Part shown: piece after piece, positions 6,594 to 12,454 of the stretch
How positions within the stretch are numbered: the first letter of the stretch is position 1
Layout of the letters: each line of letters begins with the position of its first letter
NCBI GenBank assembly: GCA_005888925.1
Contig: VBCP01000206.1
Location: 1-16,962 of the forward strand
From: Betaproteobacteria bacterium
GTDB lineage: Bacteria > Pseudomonadota > Gammaproteobacteria > Burkholderiales > SG8-39
Reading direction: 5' to 3'
Length of the DNA: 16,962 bases
Notes under the pieces: model-generated
Database searches by the model: none
What the model was told of the DNA's origin: nothing
What the model saw: only the letters and a program-made list of their open reading frames with translations
Position numbers and translations under genes: made by a program

Positions 6594-6937
6594 TTGCGCG
6601 CGAGCAGCGCGGCCAGGATGAGCTTGCGCTCCTCGGCGCCATGCGAGCGCACTTCGCTCCTCGCCAGGCGCTGCTGGCGGCTACGCCCGCGCTCGCCGGC
6701 GGCGCGCTTCAGCGCCGGCGTCCACTCGCCGCGGGGCGGCGCGAGGTCGATGCAGTCGACCGGGCAGGGCGGCAGGCACAGCTCGCAGCCGATGCACCAG
6801 TCCTCGACCACCGTGTGCATGTAGCCCTGCGCGCCGACGATCGCGTCGACCGGGCAGGCGTCGATGCAGCGCGTGCAGCCGATGCACGCTGCCTCATCGA
6901 CCACCGCCACGGCATTGCGCCCAGGCTTTTGCTTCAA
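6590..6937 (-). CDS. Dicluster 2[4Fe-4S] ferredoxin, RnfB C-terminal-like
   Basis: A 115-residue ferredoxin with two [4Fe-4S] motifs: C18-x2-C21-x2-C24-x3-C28 in CIGCTRCIDACPVDAI, and C48-x2-C51-x2-C54-x3-C58 in CIGCELCLPPCPVDCIDL. The sequence matches the C-terminal domain of RnfB/RsxB-type proteins, which lie ahead of nth in many betaproteobacteria. The usual N-terminal part, with its own CxxCGYxxC cluster site, is absent: an in-frame TAA closes the frame just upstream of a TTG at 6982. I prefer the TTG at 6937, which overlaps the stop of the small upstream ORF (TTGA). The TTG at 6982 would add 15 residues. A basic Arg/Gln-rich C-terminal tail follows the cluster domain. No other rnf genes are in the window, so its redox partner is unknown. 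Confidence 0.85.
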   Translation of the reverse strand: MKQKPGRNAVAVVDEAACIGCTRCIDACPVDAIVGAQGYMHTVVEDWCIGCELCLPPCPVDCIDLAPPRGEWTPALKRAAGERGRSRQQRLARSEVRSHGAEERKLILAALLARK

Positions 6938-7107
6938 GGGACGCGCTTCGTACGCGCATCTTTGGCGCGCACGGAGTGGCAAGCGTGCTTACGATGGTTT
7001 AGAGCAAGATCGCGGGGGCCGTCTATGCAGCCAAGCAAACCGACGTTCAGGGCTGCTTCATATGGCGTCAGCCGCTCCGGGACTCGCTTAGGAATGGCCG
7101 ATTTCAT
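6934..7107 (-). CDS. Small ORF of 57 residues between ald and ferredoxin, unrecognised
   Basis: Reading from ATG at 7107, a 57-residue basic protein is encoded. It begins MKSAIPKRVPERLTPYEAAL, continues NVGLLGCIDGPRDLALNHRK and ends HACHSVRAKDARTKRVP. I recognise no family. The ATG overlaps the ald stop (ATGA), and its TGA overlaps the preferred ferredoxin start (TTGA), exactly the coupling style of this operon. Two cysteines and three histidines, with a CHxV-like cluster near the C-terminus, are visible. Against it, third-position GC is roughly 64% by hand count, clearly below the neighbours, and there is no independent Shine-Dalgarno. It could instead be non-coding filler left when the N-terminal part of the RnfB-like gene was lost. 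Confidence 0.42.
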   Translation of the reverse strand: MKSAIPKRVPERLTPYEAALNVGLLGCIDGPRDLALNHRKHACHSVRAKDARTKRVP

Positions 7108-8141
7108 CGTGACATTTTATCCCGCGTGTCGTGCGCAAGCTGCGGGTGTGTAATCTCGCCCGCGCGCACCTGTACACCGGTACGAAGATCGTCATTCATC
7201 TGATTGAGCGCGAGCAGCTGGACATAGGGGAAAACTGCGCGCTCCAGCGCCAGGCTCGCGGTGCGCGCGCACGCGGCGGGCATGTTCGGCACGCAGTAGT
7301 GGACCACACTCTCCTCGATGTAGATCGGCCGGCTATGCGACGTGGCGCGCGAGGTCTCGGCGATGCCGCCCTGGTCGATGCCGACGTCCACCAGTGCCGA
7401 ACCGGGCCGCATGCCGGCGAGCATGGTGCGGGTGATGAGCTTCGGCGACATCTGTCCCGGGGTCAGCACGCCGCCGATCACGAGGTCCGCGTCGACGATC
7501 GCCTGCGGGTCCAAGCCCGTCCGGTACGCCACGTCGGGATAGCTTTCCTTGAGCGCGGCGAAGCGGCGCTCGGTCCTCGCGAAGACCGTCACCCAGGCGC
7601 CGATGCCGTACGCAATGGCGAGCGCATTGGCGCCGACGTTGCCGGCGCCGAGGATTACGACCTTGCCCGGGGGCACGCCGTCGAGGCCCGGCAGCAGCAC
7701 GCCGCTGCCGCCGTTCTGCTTCTGCAGGCACCAGGCGCCCACCTGCACCGCGAGGCGCCCGGCGATCGCCGACATCGGAGACAGGATCGGCAGCCCGGCA
7801 TCCTGGCCGACCGTTTCGAACGCGATGAACGTAGCGCCGCTCGCGAGCGCCGCGTCCAGCAACGACGGCTCGGGCGCGAAGTGCTGGAAGCCGAAGATGG
7901 TTTGCCCGCGGCGCGGTTTCCGATACTCGGGCGGCTGCAATTCCTTCACCTTGACGACGAGCTCGCAGTCCCACGCGTCGCCGAGCGTGGCGCCGGCGGC
8001 GACGTAGTCGGGGTCCGAAAAGCCGACGCCGGCGCCCGCGCCCGGCTCGACCACGACCTCCCTTAACTGTGAAACGGCGGCCGGGGTCAGGGCGACGCGG
8101 AACTCGCCGTCCTTTATTTCCCGCGGAATGCCGATGCGCAT
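7104..8141 (-). CDS. ald: Alanine dehydrogenase (NAD+)
   Basis: A 345-residue enzyme of the alanine dehydrogenase/transhydrogenase family, which interconverts L-alanine with pyruvate, ammonia and NADH. It starts MRIGIPREIKDGEFRVALTP. VVKVKELQ contains the substrate-binding Lys, FQHFAPEP the catalytic His (H87), VVILGAGNVG the Rossmann nucleotide loop, and VDVGIDQGG the active-site Asp. It is shorter than the usual roughly 370 residues. Near residue 26 the normal turn with a conserved Gly-His before EVVVE is missing about five residues, an in-frame loss. Other short gaps lie after the Rossmann loop. The ATG lies 28 bp inside pyrD, and the stop overlaps a small ORF. Other family members (lysine or saccharopine type, PntA) fit less well. 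Confidence 0.88.
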   Translation of the reverse strand: MRIGIPREIKDGEFRVALTPAAVSQLREVVVEPGAGAGVGFSDPDYVAAGATLGDAWDCELVVKVKELQPPEYRKPRRGQTIFGFQHFAPEPSLLDAALASGATFIAFETVGQDAGLPILSPMSAIAGRLAVQVGAWCLQKQNGGSGVLLPGLDGVPPGKVVILGAGNVGANALAIAYGIGAWVTVFARTERRFAALKESYPDVAYRTGLDPQAIVDADLVIGGVLTPGQMSPKLITRTMLAGMRPGSALVDVGIDQGGIAETSRATSHSRPIYIEESVVHYCVPNMPAACARTASLALERAVFPYVQLLALNQMNDDLRTGVQVRAGEITHPQLAHDTRDKMSR

Positions 8142-9118
8142 TCGGAGACGAGGTCCGGGCCGCGGTAGATGAGGCCGGTGTAGAGCTGGACGAGTTGCGC
8201 GCCCGCGGCAAACTTTTCCTGGGCGTCGGCGCCGGACATGACACCGCCGGCGCCGATGAGGGTGGTTTCCCCTTTCAGCGCAAAAGCAAACTCGCGCAGC
8301 ACGCGCGTCGCCATCTCGCGGATCGGGGCGCCGGAGAGGCCGCCGGCTTCGCCGGCATGGCGCAGGCCTTCGACGCCCTCGCGGGAGAGCGAGGTGTTGG
8401 TGGCAATCACGCCTTCGATGCCATAGCGTCGCACGGCATCGGCGATCGCGCCGATTTCATCGGTGTTCAGATCGGGCGCGACCTTGACCACCAAAGGCAC
8501 GCGCCGGCCGTAGCGCTCGGCGAGCGGCTCGCGCAGTGCAGTGAGCCGCTTCACGAGGGCTTCGAGGTGATGTGCTTCCTGCAGGGTACGCAGGCCCTGC
8601 GTATTGGGCGAGGAAACGTTGATGGTGACGTACGAAGCGTGCGGGTAGACCTGCTTAAGACACAGCTCGTAATCGTCGATCGCGCGCTCGGGCGGCGTAT
8701 CGGCATTCTTGCCGATGTTGATGCCGAGCACGCCGTTCCAGCGCGCGCGTCGCACGTTGGCGATGAAGGCGTCGACGCCGACGTTGTTGAAGCCGAAGCG
8801 GTTGATGATGGCGTCGCGCTCGGGCAGGCGGAAAAGCCGCGGCCGCGCGTTGCCGGGCTGAGCGCGCGGCGTCACCGTGCCGACCTCGACGAAGCCGAAG
8901 CCCAGCGCCGCGAGCGCGTCGATGTGTGCGGCGTCCTTGTCGAGGCCCGCGGCGAGGCCGATCGGGTTGGGGAACTCGATGCCCATCGCGCGCACCGGGC
9001 TGCGCGGCACCGGCGCGGAGAAAAGGCCGGCAACGCCCGCGGCGTACAGCGCCAGCTGGTGGGCGTTCTCTTCGTCTAGGGAAAAAAGGAGAGGGCGCGC
9101 AAGCCGGTACAGGCTCAC
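8114..9118 (-). CDS. pyrD: Dihydroorotate dehydrogenase (quinone), class 2
   Basis: A 334-residue membrane-associated flavoenzyme that oxidises dihydroorotate to orotate with quinone as acceptor, in UMP synthesis. Class 2 features are the N-terminal helix MSLYRLARPLLFSLDEENAH for membrane/quinone access, FPNPIGLAAGLDKD, and EVGTVTPRAQPGN(A)RPRLFRL. INRFGFNN and GINIGKN follow. The catalytic Ser lies in the NVSSPNTQGLR loop (S170), and the FMN phosphate site is GAGGVMSG. The GTG at 9118 overlaps the bpt stop (GTGA) and gives the standard N-terminus. The same frame is open far upstream to 9802, but that part only shadows bpt. The 3' end overlaps ald by 28 bp. An intact housekeeping gene. Confidence 0.97.
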   Translation of the reverse strand: MSLYRLARPLLFSLDEENAHQLALYAAGVAGLFSAPVPRSPVRAMGIEFPNPIGLAAGLDKDAAHIDALAALGFGFVEVGTVTPRAQPGNARPRLFRLPERDAIINRFGFNNVGVDAFIANVRRARWNGVLGINIGKNADTPPERAIDDYELCLKQVYPHASYVTINVSSPNTQGLRTLQEAHHLEALVKRLTALREPLAERYGRRVPLVVKVAPDLNTDEIGAIADAVRRYGIEGVIATNTSLSREGVEGLRHAGEAGGLSGAPIREMATRVLREFAFALKGETTLIGAGGVMSGADAQEKFAAGAQLVQLYTGLIYRGPDLVSECASAFRGK

Positions 9119-9864
9119 GCTCGATTTTCTTCCGTCAGCCGGCGCCCGAGGCGCCGCCAGTTGCCGCCGGTGAAGCCTTCGATCGGCTCGAACTTGGACT
9201 TGTAGGCCATCTTCGGGCTCTCGCGGATCCAGTAGCCGAGGTAGAGGTACGGCAGGCCGAGGCGCCGGCACTGCTCGATCTGCCAGAGCACGTTGTAGGT
9301 GCCGAAGCTCGCGCCGCGGCGGTCGGGCTCGTAGAAGGTGTAGACCGACGACAGCCCGTCGGGCAGGAAGTCGACGATCGAGACCATCACCAGCTGGCCG
9401 GCATCGCGGAACTCGATCAAGCGCGTGTCGACGCGGCTCTGCAGCAGGAAGTGCGAGTACTGGTCGCGGCTGTCGTTGTCCATGCCGCCGCCCGAATGGC
9501 GCTTGGACTGGTAGCGCAGATACAGCGCGTAGTGCTCGAGGCGGAACTTGAGCGGCTGCGCGTGCGCGACGAGCGCGCCGTGCTGCTTCGAGGCGCGGCG
9601 CTGCGAGCGGTTGGCGACGAATTCGCCGACCGGGATGCGCACCGGCACGCAGGCCCGGCAGGCATCGCAATGCGGCCGGTACGTGAAGATGCCGCTGCGG
9701 CGGAAGCCGGCCTTGACCAGGTCGCCGTAGAGCTCGGTGTTGATGAGATGGCTGGGGGTCGCGACCTGCGAGCGCGCCATCCGGTCCGGCAGGTAGCTGC
9801 ACGGATACGGCGCGGTCACATAAAACTGCAGTACGGCATGCGGCAGGTCGTTAAGACGCGACAC
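9115..9864 (-). CDS. bpt: Aspartate/glutamate leucyltransferase (leucyl-tRNA-protein transferase)
   Basis: A 249-residue N-end-rule enzyme that moves leucine from Leu-tRNA onto proteins with N-terminal Asp or Glu and marks them for ClpS/ClpAP. Characteristic features are TAPYPCSYLPDRMARSQVA, then HLINTELYGDLVKAGFRRSG, FTYRPHCDACRACVPVRIPV with C66, C69 and C72, then RSQRR. Later come the GNAT-like part with FYEPD, GTYNVLWQIEQ and YLYLGYWI, and KMAYKSKFEPIE. The length is normal. The start is GTG at 9864, 14 bp inside the end of aat, with GGAG close upstream. The gene order aat-bpt is common in proteobacteria and puts the primary and secondary destabilising-residue transferases in one transcript. 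Confidence 0.96.
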   Translation of the reverse strand: MSRLNDLPHAVLQFYVTAPYPCSYLPDRMARSQVATPSHLINTELYGDLVKAGFRRSGIFTYRPHCDACRACVPVRIPVGEFVANRSQRRASKQHGALVAHAQPLKFRLEHYALYLRYQSKRHSGGGMDNDSRDQYSHFLLQSRVDTRLIEFRDAGQLVMVSIVDFLPDGLSSVYTFYEPDRRGASFGTYNVLWQIEQCRRLGLPYLYLGYWIRESPKMAYKSKFEPIEGFTGGNWRRLGRRLTEENRA

Positions 9865-10531
9865 GGCTCCACTTTCCAGTAGGCTCCGAGTAGTTTACCA
9901 AGGGCGCGAGGGCGCGCAAAAAGGCGCGGCGCGGGATCTCGCGCCCGCCGAGCGAGGCGAGCAGGGGCGTATGCATCTGGCAATCGATCAGAGGGAAGCC
10001 ACGGCCCTTGAGTTCCTGAACCAGGGCCACCAACGCGACTTTCGACGCATCGGTGGCGCGCGAGAACATCGATTCTCCGTAGAACATGCGCCCGAGGGCC
10101 ACCCCGTAGAGCCCGCCGACCAGATCAGGCCCGCGCCAGGTCTCGAAGCAATGCGCATAGCCCGCCTGGTGCAGTGCGAGATAGGCCGCGCGCATCGCGC
10201 GGCCGAGCCAGGTGCCTTCCTGCCGGTCGGCGCAGCCGGCGAGCACACGCTCGAACGCGGTGTCGACGCGCACCTCGTAGCCCTTGTTGCGCGCGTTCTT
10301 GGCGAGCGAGCGCGACACCTTGAGCTCATCGCAATGCAGCACCATGCGCGGGTCGGGCGACCACCAGAGGATCGGCTCGGCCGCGGAGTACCAGGGAAAG
10401 ACGCCGCGCCGGTAGGCCTCGAGCAGGCGCGGCACCGATAGGTCGCCGCCCGCCGCGAGCAGGCCGTTCGGGTTCTTCATCGCTCGTTCCACCGGAGGGA
10501 AGGGATCGGCGCCCTCAATCCACGCTAACAC
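9851..10531 (-). CDS. aat: Leucyl/phenylalanyl-tRNA-protein transferase
   Basis: A 226-residue enzyme that attaches Leu or Phe from aminoacyl-tRNA to proteins with N-terminal Arg or Lys, creating a primary N-degron. Hallmarks are WIEGADPFPPVERAM, NGLLAAGGDLS, then YRRGVFPWY, the signature WWSPDPRMVL (about residues 56-65), then TWLGRAMRAAYLALH and HCFETW. GGLYGVALGRMFYGESMFS and LIDCQMHTPLLASLGG follow. The GTG at 10531 gives the normal N-terminus and overlaps the Rieske gene's stop by 7 bp, with AGGTGA just ahead. The reading frame is open further upstream, but that stretch is a shadow of the Rieske gene. The 3' end overlaps bpt by 14 bp. Confidence 0.96.
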   Translation of the reverse strand: MLAWIEGADPFPPVERAMKNPNGLLAAGGDLSVPRLLEAYRRGVFPWYSAAEPILWWSPDPRMVLHCDELKVSRSLAKNARNKGYEVRVDTAFERVLAGCADRQEGTWLGRAMRAAYLALHQAGYAHCFETWRGPDLVGGLYGVALGRMFYGESMFSRATDASKVALVALVQELKGRGFPLIDCQMHTPLLASLGGREIPRRAFLRALAPLVNYSEPTGKWSRVAS

Positions 10532-11217
10532 TTCACCTGTTGGCGGCAGAAGTTCTCGAGCGGCTGCACGACGCAGGCGGCACCCACCGCGGCGCGCGCG
10601 GCCGCGCCATGCTCGAGCTGCAGCCGGAATGCGTACTTGTCGAAGAATTCGTTGAACAGCTCGCCGCCGAGCGTGCCGACGGCGAAGAGCTCGTCCGTCG
10701 CCGGCTCGTGCTCGAGCAGGATCGCGGCGAGCGGCTGCGGCGCGGGCCCCGCGACGACGCGCGCGCCTTCGGCCGGGTCGTACTGGCTGTGCTCGGAGCA
10801 GCAGTGGATCACCGCGCCGAAGCGGTTGCCGGCGCTCTTCGCCTCGCGGTAGCTGATGAAGCTGATGTCGCGCGTCGGGTAGGTGAGGCGGTGCGCGCAG
10901 ATCGCCGAATAGGCGACGATCGAGCGCTCCGTGCCGACGCCGCCGTGCCATTCGTAGCGCTTTTCATCGGCGGTCCTCAACTGCGCCGAAGCCGCGGCCG
11001 GCCGGCCGAGGTTGAGGAGGAAGCAGGGCGTCGCCGCGTACGGATAGTGGAAGATCAGGTTGCGGCTCGCCGGCACCGCCTTACCCAGGAGCGGCGCGCC
11101 GCCGGCGTCCACCAGCTGCGCGCGCGAGTAGCGCCGCGGCTGCGCATCGGCGGCGACGGGGGCCGCCGCGGCCGCAGCCGAGGCGACGCAGAAGGCGACG
11201 AATTCGCGGCGTTCCAT
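10525..11217 (-). CDS. Tat-exported Rieske [2Fe-2S] protein
   Basis: A 230-residue protein with an N-terminal twin-arginine signal (MERREFVAFCVASAAAAAAP, R3-R4) and an Ala-rich hydrophobic core, cleaved near ADAQ. A Rieske cluster site follows: C107-A-H109 and C140-SE-H143 bind one [2Fe-2S]. The Cys pair that forms the disulfide in bc1 Rieske proteins is not matched in the first loop (CAHRLTYP), though C139 directly precedes C140. It is therefore not the bc1 subunit; it is closer to stand-alone or oxidase-associated periplasmic Rieske proteins. No catalytic partner subunit is adjacent, because its neighbours are a Nudix gene (9-bp gap) and aat (7-bp overlap). The ATG has no clear Shine-Dalgarno. 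The C-terminus carries further cysteines (C215, C224, C230). Function unknown. Confidence 0.83.
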   Translation of the reverse strand: MERREFVAFCVASAAAAAAPVAADAQPRRYSRAQLVDAGGAPLLGKAVPASRNLIFHYPYAATPCFLLNLGRPAAASAQLRTADEKRYEWHGGVGTERSIVAYSAICAHRLTYPTRDISFISYREAKSAGNRFGAVIHCCSEHSQYDPAEGARVVAGPAPQPLAAILLEHEPATDELFAVGTLGGELFNEFFDKYAFRLQLEHGAAARAAVGAACVVQPLENFCRQQVKC

Positions 11218-11226
11218 CGCTATAGA

Positions 11227-11797
11227 TTAAGCGAGAATGTCCTGGGCGTGAAAGGCGAAAGTCCCGCGGGTCCGATCCTCGAACCAGCGTTTCAACGTCA
11301 GGCCTACGGTGCGAAACGCGATCTCCTTCCAGGGGATCGCCGCTTCCTCCATCAAGGCGATCTCCAGCGTCTCCTCGCCGGCCTTGAACTCGAGGTTGGA
11401 GAGCCGCGCGCGGTAGAAGAGATGCACCTGGTTGACCCGTGGAACTGAAATCAAAGTGAACGGCTCGCCGAGCTCGACCGCCGCGCCGGCCTCCTCGAGC
11501 GTCTCGCGCAGCGCCGCCTGCGCCGCGGTCTCGTCGTTCTCCATGAAGCCCGCCGGCAGCGTCCAGTAGCCGTAGCGCGGCTCGATGGCCCGCCGGCAAA
11601 GGACAGTAGCCGTAGCGCGGCTCGATGGCCCGCCGGCAAAGGAGGAGGCGTCCCTCGTGCTCCGGGATGGTGCCGACCACCAGCTTCGGGTTCTGGTAGT
11701 GGATCTCGCCGCAGCTGTCGCACACCCAGCGCGGCAGGCTGTCGCCCGGCGGTACGCGCTGCACCACGGCGGCGCCGCAGTTAGCGCAGAACTTCAT
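11227..11797 (-). pseudogene. Zinc-ribbon Nudix hydrolase, frameshifted by a 40-bp tandem duplication
   Basis: The first frame, from ATG at 11797, encodes a zinc ribbon (CANC and CDSC pairs: MKFCANCGAAVVQRV, WVCDSCGEIHYQNPK). It then gives the start of a Nudix fold (LVVGTIPEHEGRLLLCRRAIEPRYGY). A perfect 40-bp duplication at 11564-11643 then shifts the frame. Removing one copy joins GYWTLPAGFMENDET to AAQAALRETLEEAGA without a break. This restores a textbook Nudix box (Gly, Glu and the REUxEExGU core) and a 176-residue protein of normal size that ends at 11227. As written, the product leaves the family sequence after GY and runs about 150 residues in the wrong frame. The intact protein would hydrolyse a nucleoside-diphosphate derivative; the substrate is unknown. 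The start overlaps the upstream dehalogenase by 17 bp. Confidence 0.9.
11564..11643. repeat. Perfect 40-bp direct tandem duplication inside the Nudix gene
   Basis: Bases 11564-11603 are repeated exactly at 11604-11643 with no spacer, and the flanks differ immediately outside, so the unit is exactly 40 bp. Because 40 is not a multiple of three, two copies break the Nudix frame and one copy restores it. Such a repeat can be gained or lost by replication slippage, or created by an assembly error. Confidence 0.97.
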
Positions 11798-12437
11798 CCG
11801 CCAGCTCGGCGAGCGACTTGACTTGCGCATCCGGCGCAAAGCCCAGCCGGTCGAGCGGCGCGCCGCCGCGGTTGATCCAATAGACGCGAAAGCCATAGGA
11901 CTTGGCGCCGAGCGCGTCCCAGCAGTTGGAGGAGACGAAGCCGATGCGCTCCTTCGGCAGGTTCAGGCGGCGCACGGCGAGCTCGTACACCTGCGGCGCC
12001 GGCTTGAAGATTTTCAGCTCGTCGACGCTCAGCACCGCGTCGAAACGAAGCCCGGAGCTGCGCACCAGCGGGTCCAGCAGGTCGGGCGAACCATTGGACA
12101 GGATGGCGCGCTTCATCTTCATGCGCTCGAGCGCGGCCGGCACTTCGGGGAACGGCTCGAGCCGCAGGTATTCGGACAACAGCGCTTCCATCCGCTCCAC
12201 GCTGAGCTCGAGCCCGAGCGCGGCGCAGGCGTAGGCGAGCGCCTCGCGCGTCACCTGCGAGAAGGGCACGTAGCGCTGCATCAGGCTGCGCTGCCAGGTG
12301 TATTCGAGCTGCCTGCTGCGCCACAGCTGCGAGAGCTGCGTGCCTTTGCCGGGGAAGCAGCTCTCGCAGCGCCGCACTACCGAGTGGACGTCGTACAGCG
12401 TTCCGTACGCGTCAAATACGAGAGCTTGTACGCTCAT
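11781..12437 (-). CDS. L-2-haloacid dehalogenase (HAD superfamily, type II)
   Basis: A 218-residue cytosolic HAD enzyme predicted to hydrolyse L-2-haloacids to D-2-hydroxyacids and halide. From memory of the well-studied L-DEX YL active site (D10, T14, R41, S118, K151, Y157, S175, N177, D180), every position has a counterpart: D9 and T13 in VFDAYGTLYD, R40 in LWRSRQLEYTW, and S114 in ILSNGSP. K145 and Y151 lie in IFKPAPQVYE, and S169, N171 and D174 in SSNCWDALG. The last six keep exactly the same spacing. The length is normal. It is the first gene of the long minus-strand chain. Its ATG is only 17 bp from the ATG of the divergent acyl-CoA synthetase, with no Shine-Dalgarno. A side activity on other phosphorylated or halogenated acids cannot be excluded. 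Confidence 0.93.
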   Translation of the reverse strand: MSVQALVFDAYGTLYDVHSVVRRCESCFPGKGTQLSQLWRSRQLEYTWQRSLMQRYVPFSQVTREALAYACAALGLELSVERMEALLSEYLRLEPFPEVPAALERMKMKRAILSNGSPDLLDPLVRSSGLRFDAVLSVDELKIFKPAPQVYELAVRRLNLPKERIGFVSSNCWDALGAKSYGFRVYWINRGGAPLDRLGFAPDAQVKSLAELADEVLR

Positions 12438-12454
12438 GTAAACTGAATTAGACC

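Noticed and set aside
5643..6824. A long plus-strand open frame (393 codons) opposite DUF1841, nth and the ferredoxin
   Set aside because: It is antisense to three clear protein families, is rich in Arg/His/Glu low-complexity sequence, and is explained by the high third-position GC of the real genes.
8069..9079. A 336-codon plus-strand frame opposite pyrD
   Set aside because: It is a shadow of pyrD, whose family motifs run continuously on the minus strand. The translated product has no recognisable domain.
9119..9802. Upstream extension of the pyrD frame to a 562-codon protein
   Set aside because: This stretch overlaps bpt in another frame. Only bpt shows family sequence there, and the GTG at 9118 gives the normal pyrD N-terminus.
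10532..10951. Upstream extension of the aat frame
   Set aside because: It overlaps the Rieske gene in a different frame and gives Arg/Ala-rich nonsense. The GTG at 10531 yields the expected Aat N-terminus.
11227..11544. Treating the Nudix C-terminal half as a separate small gene from its internal ATG
   Set aside because: The ATG at 11544 begins in the middle of the Nudix box (MENDET) and would lack the fold's first strands. Removing one 40-bp copy joins it perfectly to the upstream half, so it is a fragment of one gene.
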